From: Punica granatum | Lineage: Eukaryota; Streptophyta; Magnoliopsida; Myrtales; Lythraceae | DNA length: 64,000 bases | Direction of reading: 5' to 3' | NCBI RefSeq assembly: GCF_007655135.1 | Contig: NC_045131.1 | Coordinates: 7,936,001 to 8,000,000 of the forward strand | Part shown: piece by piece, positions 36,341 through 46,379 of the stretch | How positions within the stretch are numbered: position 1 is the first letter of the stretch | Layout of the letters: every line of letters starts with the position of its first letter | The notes under the pieces: generated by a model | The model's database searches: none | What the model was told of the DNA's origin: nothing | Seen by the model: only the letters and a program-made list of their open reading frames with translations | Translations under genes and position numbers: made by a program

Positions 36341-39332
36341 AATTAAGAACAAAAGAAGCTAAATTCATCCTAAGATTATTAAAACCAAATGAATAAAATT
36401 ATTTTAATCAAAATTAAGGTAATTAATTAGAATTATAATATAAATTCATCTCATGCATTATGCTGTTAGTTAACATTTTATCAATGCATTTTGTTTTGAA
36501 ACCTCCATTTATATTTTTATTCGCAATAATTCAGGTTCGAACCGATATTATTTTATTTTTAAAAATAATTTACTATGTTTTAAGATATTTCTTTTTAATT
36601 TCTATCAATATTTGTTAGTTTACTTCAAGATTCTAATTAAAAGGGCGTTATGTCTTATATAGAAATATAAAATTATTTTGAAAATCATTATTTTCTAAGC
36701 ATTACTTTATTAATAAATTCTAGATCTACTTATTGTTAACATAAAATTTTAAAATTTCCTTAAATTTTCTGAAAAGCTCTTAATCTTTTAAAAAAGTAAC
36801 TAATCTAATGAATACTAGTATTCGGAAGTCATATCGGTCCCGACTAATCTAGTCGGGCCAAGTCCTCCCATTAAGTGGTAAAATTCTTTCAACGTGGATT
36901 TTCTCTATTTATAATATTCGAACTCGAGACCTTACTTAAAGGGAATAAGCGGTAACTGCTTGAACTAATCCGTTGATTAAGACAATTATCTTTAATAATC
37001 TATTTTCGTTTTTTTCTTTGTAATTGGATTCTCTGGCGACGATATATGTCTAAAGAACGTGGATGATATTTTATTTGCTTATATTGACCAGCGAGCGTAT
37101 GCAACTATTTGCTGATAATACCCTAAAATTCTATTGCCGAGAAAATACTGATAATATTTATCAAAAAAAAGAAAATACTGATAACAATAAACACTTAGAG
37201 GGAAAAAAGAAGAAGAAGAAGAAAATGTTAATAATATTGCAAATACCACACATAGCCGACCTCATCAATTTCTTCTTTGCTTTTTAATTTTCTAGCACGA
37301 GTCGAATAAATGGCCAAAAAACTTACGGGGAATGTCTTTAGTTTACCGGATGAAGATATCTTCAGCACGTAACAGAAAAATTTGTGAAGTTATTATAGTT
37401 ATTAATAAAGCATCGTCTCCTTGGGATTATGAATGGCGATCAAAAAGGCATTATTTTTCTTTTCCCGATAAAATAAAGGCATTACTTTTATTAGATAATG
37501 ATCAGATTCATGTCACCCCGTCAATCGACAATTATAACTAACTAGTTTAACAGCCCGCGCAATTTTATTGAATTAGTATTAACTCATTTTATATAATTTT
37601 TGTGAACTTTTCGGAATTGAAAAATAAGTTTGTAGGAGAGAAATTCAAGGAAGAGTAAAGTCAAAGACAATTTAATGCGAGAGGAAATATATTTGATAGA
37701 GAGATTAATGCTTACATGATAGTTTCTCTTCACGGGATAATTTTTACGTGGCTTCTCCTCCTAACACGAGCAAAAGACTTTCGCAAGTTCTTACTGGAGA
37801 AGTCTAAATTATACAATATAAAGATATATTGATAGAATCCCAGAAAAAACGGCGTCGTTTTCGGCACAACAGACATTCAAATTTCTAAGCCTGTGAATAG
37901 ACAAAATCTGAACGTAACTGTGCATGACGCTACATGACTCAGATTCTATGATTGCTTGGCTTCTAGAATCTAAGTGGTGACGACCTTGTATCCGAATCAT
38001 AACTACTTTAGAATTTGGGCAGTCATGACGTCGTATCTAAATCACGACTGCTCGGCAGTTACAGACATAGAAGATAAAGCTTATCAAAGGTGGACTGAGT
38101 CAAAGTTGTGGATAATTATCACTTGGGGATAAGATGATGATTAAAAGCAATTGGATAAAAAGGAGTCCACATTCTTAAGATCAGAGAAGATATTTTGTAA
38201 CTATGGGAGGAAAATTTATAAATACTAGAAGATCTCGCAAGATTAATATTCTACTCATTCAACAGACAAAATATCTGCAGATCTCTTAGTTCAAACGAGC
38301 TTTTATCCTTAGGAGTATGAGTAATTTAGATATCCCGAGCTTGTAGCGGCATGGTGATCCCCTCAACGATTCAAATTCATAAGTATGTGGCGGTAGAATT
38401 ACATTCTCAACAACACGGTTACGACTCCATCAACTTATTGATAGAAGATCTCGCCTCTATCCCACGGCCATTCTTTCAAAGCGTTTCAATGTGGTTGCAT
38501 TCCTTCTATTTCGTCTACAGGCGACCTCATACCTGAATTCAAAGCCTAAACTACATGCCTCGATGAAAAGTAGAGTAGGTCATTCCCTGTAATTTTGGTT
38601 TGAGTTGTTTATTCCTATCTCATTGGATTGCAATTCCATCATTGTATATATCTTCTTCATAAAATGAAGTTTCTTTCTTTATTGATCGTCTACTTTCATT
38701 GAGTGATTCTCTTTAATACACGTAATCATTCTATGGAAAGCATTGCCAAAAAAATCTACTTCGAATTTTCTCTCTTTACAAAGAGATTAGAAACCGCTTT
38801 TTTTCCTTCACCAAAATCCCACAACATATACTAATGGAGAATTGTGCCGGATGATTCAATTAACGTGTATATAGTTGGAGCTAGCTATAGTGCAGGGCCT
38901 AACTCTGCTTAAGATGTTTCACCTAAAATGAGACTTTGCTTAAAATGAGGACGAGAATTTTCATAATAAATATCCATATATTCGTGTGACTATAGATATT
39001 ATTTTTCACAAGAGAAATTTTACAGATTCATGGAAGATTTCACGCCTTCACAAGACAAATGGAACCAGCCTGGTGGAGGTGGCCGCGGTGGTGGGGTACC
39101 AGCACTTGCCGGTCCACCGCGTGCCCAAACACCATACCTTTGTATATTATATACTACCTTATTATGATATTTACTATTGGACATATATTTATCTCTTTAT
39201 AATAATTATTATTATTGTGATTTAAAATATATTAATACATTTACTATTCTATCTATATTTATTAGGGTGGATATAACTTTATATATATATAAATTTACAC
39301 TTTGATTGCACTAAGAATAAAACAAACACTAG
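36341..39332. other. Gene-free region with a promoter-like repeat segment
   Basis: 36341-37560 is AT-rich with no exon. 37600-38720 has different composition. It contains a good TATA motif (tataaata at about 38217-38224) followed by a long leader-like stretch, and tgaagtttctttctttatt near 38670. It could be an LTR or a piece of an endogenous pararetrovirus intergenic region, but no coding part is present to prove either. A small GC-rich island at 39060-39130 reads as protein-like but is unrecognised. Confidence 0.35.
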
Positions 39333-40264
39333 GGGCATGTTTGGTTCGCGGGAATCGATCAGGAACGAATTAACTATTCCGCACGGAATAGCTATTCCGG
39401 ATCGGGAGATCTATCCGGCTTATATACGGAATTCGCGTGCCTCCCAAGGATGTCCGGATTGGGCATTCAGCATTCGGAATTAGCGTGAAAAACCAAAAAT
39501 GCCCTCAACTTTCTTGAGTTATTACAACGAAATGCATTGAGCTTTTCTTCCTTAGAAACCCCCGACGAAATGCCGCCCGTCCTCGACGACGCACCGCCGC
39601 CCGTCCTCGACGAACCTCCGCACGAGCAACCGCACGAACCCATGGCTCGCAAGCCAGGGGTCTCAACAAATCAAAGCACGAACCCATGGCTCGTAGCCCC
39701 AGCCCTTCAAACCCTTCCATTGCTGAGATCGGGACCCGAGTTTCCAGAGCCAACTCCCCGTAGCGATCTTCAATGGATCCGCAAAAATGGGCAAGACATA
39801 ACCGCCTGAAAAGAGCTCATCTGCATGAACGAGCGTAAGAGGAGCCTGTGATGTTGGGAAATCGAACTTGAAATCATGGGAGCTTGATCTCTGGTAGAAT
39901 CTTTTGGATGGAGGTAACCTCGGGTTCATCTCGATGAAGGAAGCTTCATCGGCCGATTCAAAAAAGGCTCCGATGGAGCTGTCGAGGCCTTCCTGAGACG
40001 GCTTGAGGTTCCCTGTAGCGATCGAGATCGATGGGCACTGTTCATCTTCTTCAACGAAGAAGATGAACAGTGATCGGTTTTATAGTTGGGGGTATATATG
40101 TCTTTTTATTTTATTTATGATCTATTCCCGATTTTCACTATTTTTCTATTCCGTCCAACCAAACAAAGTGAATTTCATCAGAATTTTCATTCTATTCCCT
40201 ATCTATTCTAATCCCTGTCTATTATATTCCCTGTCTATTCTAGTCCTGCGAACCAAACGTGCTC
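39333..40264. mobile_element. 932-bp PIF/Harbinger-like (Tourist-type) element carrying a gene fragment
   Basis: Terminal inverted repeats are GGGCATGTTTGGTTCGCGGG at the left and GAGCACGTTTGGTTCGCAGG at the right (reverse complement). They are flanked by TAG on both sides (39330-39332 and 40265-40267). A 3-bp duplication and GGGC/TGTTTGG termini fit PIF/Harbinger. Inner subterminal DNA has repeated attcc-tattcc motifs. The middle (39540-40060) is GC-rich and protein-like on the minus strand, unlike ordinary MITEs, and appears to be captured host coding DNA. Confidence 0.7.
39670..40000 (-). pseudogene. Captured gene fragment inside the Harbinger-like element (DUF1645-like)
   Basis: The minus strand reads SIGAFFESADEASFIEMNPR, then a serine-rich piece, then HDFKFDFPTSQAPLTLVHAD and ELFSGGYVLPIF. 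The pattern 'F.F..P....L..ADELF..G...PIF' is typical of the plant DUF1645/membrane-associated kinase regulator-like group. No start codon context or complete protein is present, and the fragment sits wholly between the element's inverted repeats. The family name is from memory of the motif. Confidence 0.45.
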
Positions 40265-41150
40265 TAGGAATTTCACCCAGGTGTGAGAGGATTTTCAAAT
40301 GAAAAATTTCCTCGATAATATTGTATTATTTTTATTTCCCTTGACACCTTATATTCATCTGACATAAACACTTTCATTATCATTCTTTGCAATACATGTT
40401 ACTCGTTACCTATTTAAAAACTTATTTTGAAATTTATATTATATTTGTTTTTCATTTTCAAAAATTATTTTTTAAAAAACTTTTTATTTTTAATTTTTTT
40501 GAATTTTCGAGGGAATTTTCATTAGAAATTCTCAGAAGATAATTTATTACTATGTTAATTGGAAATTCCCTCGGATTCTCTCTCTCTTTCCTTTTTCTTT
40601 TTTAACTTTCTGAAAGAAATTCCGTCTAAAATTCCCTCGTAAAACAATTTTTGTTAAAATTTTACTACGGAATTCCATCAGAAATTTTTCTTGGAAATTC
40701 GTTAAATTTCTTATGGTGGAATGAAAAAGAGAAAAGATATGAAACATTATTCACCTTCCATGTTTTCCACAGATGAAGTTATTCCACGAATCTCCACTTC
40801 TAGGGCAGTGTCCACGGCATGCATCATTTACAAATTCTTCGATAACCCCCGGTCGCGGGAGCAAGCAGAGTAAGTTGTGGGGAAGATAGAAAATGAAACC
40901 GCTTTCGTTGCCTGAAACAGCTATCAAAGTTGAGGGGGCAAAACAATATTTTCTGCGATAGAAGAAACGATGAAAAGTGGGAAATTATGTTAAGTATCCA
41001 AAATTGAGGGGCCTAAAAATAAAATGGAACTATTTTTTGGTTAAGAAAGTGCCGTGGGGGTGGGATTCATTGGCCGGAGGGTGCCTTCTTCCCTTCTCGC
41101 GCTCCACTTGCACCGGCGGCGACCGAACAGAGGATCCTGACGGAGCTGCC
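40265..41150. other. Intergenic region before the OB-fold gene
   Basis: AT-rich, no exon. 40440-40700 contains several attttcc/ggaattttc repeats in both orientations. The final 100 bases are probably the leader of the gene starting at 41151. Confidence 0.4.
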
Positions 41151-41989
41151 ATGGACGCCGGCAACCCGAACTTCACCGAGATCTGCGCGATCCTCTGTAT
41201 CGACACATCGAGCTTCTTCTACAGAGCCTGCTCACTCTGTGAAAGGACTCTTCCGGAAAATCCCCCCGCCAACCCACTGCCACCACTGTGCCGCTCGCAA
41301 CGCCGCCGCCGGTTCTAAGCGCCTCTTCCGTGTCCTTGTGAGTGTTAGATGCTCCCCGTGTTGGATTCTTCTCGCCGTTTCGATCGCTTCGATGTTCCTC
41401 TGATTGTGTTGTTCGCGCAATGCGGGATGTTGTTGGTTGCAGATGTCTGTAGCGACGGACCAGAAGGTCTTCACGGCAATATGCTTCGACAGGACTGCTA
41501 GGGTTATCTTCGGGTGTTCCGCCGACGAGTTCTTCGACTTTGCCAAGCTTCATCCTTTTGCCCGTAAGACCTCTTTCTCCTCCATTTTGGTAGTTCACAT
41601 TCACATAAGATTGATCGCATTGATATACTTCTGAGGAATACTTCCAGAAGCCATGAACTTGTTCTCTCTCGTCCAGTTCGTTCATATATAAACCCTTAGT
41701 TTCCGTGGAAAAGATGTGTTAAAAGGATCGTACTTAAAATGTCCGATTTTGTTTTAAATGATCAGTTCTCGCTCCGTGGCCAAAGTCTTAATTCGACTCT
41801 CGGGATTTATGTGCAGCTGCTGCAGCAAGTAGAGTCTTGGAGGGAGAGATGTTCAGGATGACCCTGTCAATGCCGAAAACCGTGAATGCGCAGCACCTGC
41901 GAATAGCATCGGTTGTCCCCCTGAGATCGGAGTATCAGCCGGTGTTGAAGTGTCTGAGAGAGCGATATGGCACGAGAAGCCATTCTTAA
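41151..41989 (+). pseudogene. Small OB-fold (RPA C-terminal-like) nucleic-acid-binding protein gene with a 1-bp frameshift
   Basis: Three exons: 41151-41337, 41443-41563 and 41817-41989. Their sum is 481 nt, one too many. The opening frame MDAGNPNFTEICAILCIDTS continues through CSLCERTLPENPP and then runs into a stop at 41317-41319. Dropping one C from the C6 run at 41262-41267 restores CHHCAARNAAAGSKRLFRVL. It then joins MSVATDQKVFTAICFDRTAR, FGCSADEFFDFAKLHPFA and a C-terminal exon ending TRSHS, 159 aa in total. CxxC...CxxC looks like a zinc ribbon set in an OB fold, as in replication protein A-type single-strand binding domains. Splice sites are normal and the rest is clean. A sequencing error or a recent null allele is as likely as a true pseudogene. 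Confidence 0.7.
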
Positions 41990-42351
41990 AACTTCTGTTA
42001 ACATCGGCAAGAAGACAATGACATGGCCCTCAGCTTCAGCTTCTACCTAGTACATTGTTTCTAAGAGCTTACATTATTGTGGTACATATCCATCTCTTGG
42101 CTTCAACTTCACTTCCCTCCGACATCTCGACTCTTGGATAAGAATTTAAGCGCTTCCTGATTACAATCAAAAGCTCCATGCCTACATTTTCGTCTGTATT
42201 TTATACGAAGAGACAACAACTCAGATACGGGCAACCTCCTTCATATCATTACATTAGTAATCTCAGCTGGGTCAGAGGGTTACTGCCTTGAGATTGACAT
42301 TAATAATTGAGCTCCTCGAAACTTAAATATGCCAATACAAACTCAGTGACA

Positions 42352-42665
42352 TTACAACCTAACTTTGGCAAGGCCTGCCCTTATTGCTTCCATCTCTTCC
42401 TCATCATAGGTGCCCTCAGCTGTGGCTTCGTCCCATAAGAATCAGATAAATTCAACCATTTACTTCACTCCGCAAAAAGGTTTATAAGAATTGGTGGAGA
42501 TAAGGTTGAAAGTTATTTCCACTCACAAGTTTACCTCTTCTGCTGTAGGAGCAGATTGCTTCACCTTCTCCTTCCTTACTGCTTCTGGGAGCTGTGCAGC
42601 TGTCTCCCCAGCTATGGCAGTCAAGACCTTATCAATTTCCTCGTCAATCTCCTCTTTAATGTCCT
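42352..42665 (-). pseudogene. 3' fragment of VPS24/CHMP3 (ESCRT-III)
   Basis: The minus strand reads DIKEEIDEEIDKVLTAIAGE and TAAQLPEAVRKEKVKQSAPT (about 42665-42535), then after an intron-like gap AEGTYDEEEMEAIRAGLAKV and a stop ending at 42352. This matches the C-terminal regulatory part of plant VPS24. The fragment begins abruptly at 42665, where the neighbouring DNA becomes SAC8 intron sequence. No upstream exons (ESCRT core helices) are present in the window. The phase across the second intron is not clean, so I treat it as a remnant. Confidence 0.75.
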
Positions 42666-43513
42666 AATGCACCATACAGATTTAGGCACTGGTGGATATG
42701 ATAGTTGAAAAGTGTGATAATTACAGAGTCCTAGTGCATTGAGAGTTGAGACCGCTACATTGAACCTTGGGATTTTCCTGTGAGAGGAGGTGCTGTGATG
42801 TCTATGGTAGCATTTTGATGCAGTCCTGCAATCCATTGTCATAATCGATGACAATCTTCCTGCTATCTTTTGCTCTCTGCTTCATGTGTCAAAACATAGA
42901 AATGTTATATGAATGTAATATATTATATATATATATATATATTTATCTATTTATTTTGAGGGGGTCCATAAATGATCTTTGTTACGTTAACTAATCATTT
43001 TAATCCTGATTCGTGGCAGATACGTGTCTTTTGATTTTCATCATATCGTTGGCAACTCGAACTTTGAGAACCTAGAATTGAAATGCCATATGTGAATTGA
43101 AATGCAGTCCAGATATGCTGGCTATATATAGATAATTGTGTGTTTTAATCAATTCTATTCCAGCTGAATAAATGCTTCCTTTTGGATGCTGAAGGGACTG
43201 TACTTGAGGAGCAGAATGGAATCATCAGGTCAAACTGCATTGATTTTGTCTTGATCGAACAAATGTCTCACCAGGTGAGTTTGGGAGAAATTAAATTTAT
43301 TTATATTTCTTTTCATTTCAGATAGCTACTTTAAAAGCATGTATACATAAGCAAATTCATAAATTTCCTGTCCAAAGGAGAGTTACATTCAATTGAAACT
43401 ATATATATATATGTAGCGAGTCGCAATATAGTGTTGTCATATTTAATTCGCCGTTCTTTGGGAGGATGCTATGTTTTTCTAATTTTTTGGAAGACATCTT
43501 CCTATTTGTGTAT

Positions 43514-43541
43514 ACACACACACACACACACATACATACAG

Positions 43542-43572
<31 letters not shown>
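43514..43572. repeat. CA/TA microsatellite
   Basis: Mostly CA dinucleotides with a few catacatacaga interruptions, followed by tatata. It lies at the place where SAC8 exons 15-18 are missing from the duplicate. Confidence 0.9.
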
Positions 43573-43573
<1 letters not shown>

Positions 43574-43923
43574 TGATAACTGATTCTGTCTTGGATCTTG
43601 GGCATGTGTCAATTACCGTATTGCAGTATCTCCCGGTAGCATCTGCTCTGCTCGTTGGAGGTTTGATGGTAACAACCTTAACGCTTCAACAGGGCAATGT
43701 GGTCTCTTCTTGGAACCATTATGTTACCACCTCCATGTTCATCGAAATGACAATACTTCTTGCATTTGCCTTTGCTGTAAATAATTGCCGTATCCTCTTT
43801 TCGATCTTCAACTTTTATGCCATATAATTCAATAGTTTTGTGTGGCAAATTTGGGCAAAAAAATTCGTTCTTCCGTTTCTGCTTTGCAGTTTTATCAACA
43901 TGAGCATTGGAAAATATTGATAC

Positions 43924-43933
<10 letters not shown>

Positions 43934-43954
<21 letters not shown>

Positions 43955-43957
43955 GGG
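43934..43957. repeat. Poly(G) run of 24 bases
   Basis: A run of T followed by 24 consecutive G residues, just before the copy of SAC8 exon 20. Runs of this length are rare and prone to sequencing error, so its exact length is uncertain. Confidence 0.85.
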
Positions 43958-44450
43958 TGGTTTACTGTGTTTTAGCTGGGGGGAGTGCGCAGCAGTTTAT
44001 CTCATCTGCGCTGTGGGCCGGGGTGGCTGCTGGAGTGATGGCCACGGTGAAAGCCAACGGAAGGCAGTTCTGTTTGAGGCCCCGCTTGTGTGGTCTCCTG
44101 TGACTTACACACCAAAGGTTCCACATGGTAATTTTATTTTTTTTTGGATAGTTACATAGTAAATCTTTTTTAGTTGTATAGAACACGTTCTTCGTTCGGG
44201 TGACTGTTGTATTGACTGATTATCTGTCAGGATCAGTCATAGCTTTGTTTGTTCGAATGGTTCCGGTTTCCTGACTTTCTTCATTTTGCTGGATTGGTTT
44301 CCGGACTTTCTTCTTTTTGATGAGATACGTGGTTACACGAATGCAATGCTGGCTCTTATTTCGCAGTTTTTTCCAGCTTGGACCCGTCACATGGCTGGCC
44401 ATACAACAGAACGAAAGAATTGCAGCTTGCTAGGCCCTGTCGAGGTCAGT

Positions 44451-45455
44451 CCTTTTGTTTCTTTCATTGGGCACGTAATTAAAAATATCTACATTTATAT
44501 AGTAATAATAGGAAACCCCCGAGTTGGGGTAAGCGCTCCTAAGTTCCCAACAAGATTTTTATGCCAATCCTAATTTGTGATGTAAGACTTTGAAATATCT
44601 GACAGTGACTGGACCCTTTGCATTTAGTCCACCTCCTCCTCTTTGTAGACTGATGACGTGTACTCTCCAATTTGCCATGTCCACTTCCACGTCAGTCCTT
44701 AGGTATGGGCGCCAAACCCACCCCCAAGGAAAATAAATAAATTTATCAGCGTGATTGGATTCAAGTGATTCCAAATCGAATTCGTCTCGTATGATTGGGA
44801 AAAATTCATACTTTTCATAGTGAGTCAGCTTAACTAGATCACACTGGATTAGTCGAATTCTGTTAAGCTTTTGAATTCTCAAATAAATAAGTTTGTTTAT
44901 ATGTGTCATTGGATTGGATCTATCATAGCACGATCTTTGTTCGAATTCTCAATTCTAGCATGAGCTTTCGAAAATAAAATAAAAATGCACGACCTTTTAT
45001 TTTAGTATCAAATCTAGCACGATCTTTACTTGAATTTTCAATTATCGCATGATTTTTCGAAAATAGAATAAAAATGCACAACGTTTCGTTTTAGTCTCAA
45101 ATCTAGCATAACCTTTTGTTTTAGTTTTAAATTAAATAAAAATACATGGGGTTCACTTATTATGTTATATTTGAGACTAAAACGAAATGTCGTGTTAGAT
45201 TTGAGATTAAAATCAAAGATTGTGCTTTTTTGTTCTATTTTCAAAATGTCGTGCTAGAATTGAAAATTCAAGCAAAGATCGTGCTAGATTTAAAATTAAA
45301 ATAAAAGATTATATCTTTATATGTTATTTTTGAAATGTCATATTAGAATTGAGAATTCGCATAAAATTCGTGCTTTTTCAGCGTGATTAACCCAAAAATT
45401 TTTTGACAATTCGCACGTATGTATGTATTGTATATGTACATATTCGCTTTTCTTT
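44451..45455. other. Gene-free region containing a foldback repeat
   Basis: No exon is supported. The subregion 44930-45390 forms a long imperfect inverted repeat (separate entry). Confidence 0.4.
44933..45382. mobile_element. Foldback (palindromic) MITE-like element of about 450 bp
   Basis: The left end reads gcacgatctttgttcgaatt and ctcaattctagcatga. The right end, in reverse complement, reads gcacgaattttatgcgaatt and ctcaattctaatatga. Inner arms also pair: tttagtctcaaatctagca against tgttagatttgagattaaa. The centre is near 45145. Non-coding; target duplications were not resolved. Confidence 0.55.
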
Positions 45456-45465
45456 TATATAAATA
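45456..45465 (+). promoter_or_regulatory. TATA box for the DOG1-domain gene
   Basis: TATATAAATA, about 160 bp upstream of the ATG at 45624, followed by a pyrimidine-rich leader with a CT repeat at about 45602-45617. Spacing and orientation fit a core promoter. Confidence 0.5.
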
Positions 45466-45623
45466 ACATAAAATCCTTTCCCTTCACTCCAAGAAATTCC
45501 TTCCTTTCCCCACTTGAGTAGTCGACCCTCTCCTCGAAGAAAAGAATAGCACATCCATCTCTTCCAAAATTGACTCACATCCAGGAAATTCCTTAATCAC
45601 TTCTCTCTCTCTCTCTTTCACCC

Positions 45624-46379
45624 ATGTGGGTCCCCATGAATCCTTATGGTTTTTCGAGAACAAGAAACACCCCCACCACCACCAGCGACGACAGTGAGAT
45701 CTCGAGTTCCTTCGCCTTCGGGTCGTTCTTCGAAGATTGGCTCGTCCGCCAAGAACACTACCTATATGAGCTGCAATCGGCAGCCAAAAACCTCCACGTG
45801 ACCGGGAAACAGGACCTCGAGGACCTCACCGACCGCGTGCTCTCCCATTACCAGCAGTACTATGATGAGAAGTCGAGGATCATGCAAACCGACGTATCCA
45901 TCCTCTTCTCCCCACCATGGCTAACACGCCTCGAGCGCGCCCACCTCTGGGTGGCGGGTTTCAAGCCTGGGCTGGTCGTTGAGCTCTCGCTGGGCTCGCT
46001 CGGCGGGGAGCTGACCCAGGACCAGGCCAGGAGGATGGAGGAGGTGAGGATCACGGCGAGGATGAGGGAGAAGGAGCTGGACAATGAGATGGCCCAGCTC
46101 CAGGAGAGCTTGGCTTGCCCTCCCCTGCTCGGGGCCGCAAGGAAACGTGGGAAGCCGCTGCCCCTAAATTGGAAGGTGAACGAGGAGGAGGCAGCGGCCG
46201 CAACCGGGGCCATGAGGGCCAGGATGGAAGAGGCGGTGGTGCAAGCGGATTTGCTGCGGATGAGGATAGCCCTCGGGGTGATGGAGATACTCAACCCGGG
46301 CCAGAGAGTCAAGTTCCTCACCGCAGTCACGCAGCTCCTTCTCCGGCTTCGTACCTGTGGCTTGCAGAGAGATGCTTGA
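45624..46379 (+). CDS. DOG1-domain protein (DOG1-like/TGA-related)
   Basis: Single uninterrupted frame of 251 aa. The DOG1 domain begins at about residue 35 with FFEDWLVRQEHYLYELQSAA and continues with LSHYQQYYDEKSR and FSPPWLTRLERAHLWVAGFK. It ends in the helix RVKFLTAVTQLLLRLRTCG. DOG1-domain proteins are plant-specific and include the dormancy regulator DOG1, DOG1-like proteins, the pollen protein INP1 and the C-terminal half of TGA transcription factors. No bZIP segment precedes the domain here, so it is not a TGA factor. A start at the second Met (residue 5) is also possible. Codon use is GC-rich compared with the flanks, as in other intronless plant genes. Which DOG1-like member it is cannot be told by eye. 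Confidence 0.88.
   Translation: MWVPMNPYGFSRTRNTPTTTSDDSEISSSFAFGSFFEDWLVRQEHYLYELQSAAKNLHVTGKQDLEDLTDRVLSHYQQYYDEKSRIMQTDVSILFSPPWLTRLERAHLWVAGFKPGLVVELSLGSLGGELTQDQARRMEEVRITARMREKELDNEMAQLQESLACPPLLGAARKRGKPLPLNWKVNEEEAAAATGAMRARMEEAVVQADLLRMRIALGVMEILNPGQRVKFLTAVTQLLLRLRTCGLQRDA

Larger units (their letters stand above)
42666..44450 (+). pseudogene. Partial degenerate duplicate of SAC8 (intron 12 to 3' flank)
   Basis: Collinear pieces of the gene at 28472-35288. Intron 12 sequence lies at 42668-42890 and a shortened exon 13 at about 43021-43078. Exon 14 is at about 43165-43275, exon 19 at 43627-43693, exon 20 at 43976-44104, and 3' flank reaches to about 44410. Exons 15-18 are deleted. 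In exon 14 an extra base after the start of the catalytic motif gives CIDFVLIEQ, so the phosphatase signature is lost. There is no promoter or N-terminal half. It is a dead segmental copy lying about 9 kb downstream of its parent, in the same orientation. Confidence 0.88.

Noticed and set aside
37541..37570. Sequence ctagtttaacagcccgcgc resembling a Helitron 3' end on the minus strand
   Set aside because: No matching 5' end or second copy was found in the window, so the resemblance is too short to call.
39040..39130. Short GC-rich protein-like stretch (TNGTSLVEVAAVVGYQHLPV)
   Set aside because: Too short to assign, with no neighbouring exons. It may be a stray exon fragment, but I cannot name it.
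39537..39809. Proline-rich open frame on the plus strand inside the Harbinger-like element
   Set aside because: It is probably the reverse of captured coding DNA; the minus-strand frame gives the family-like sequence.
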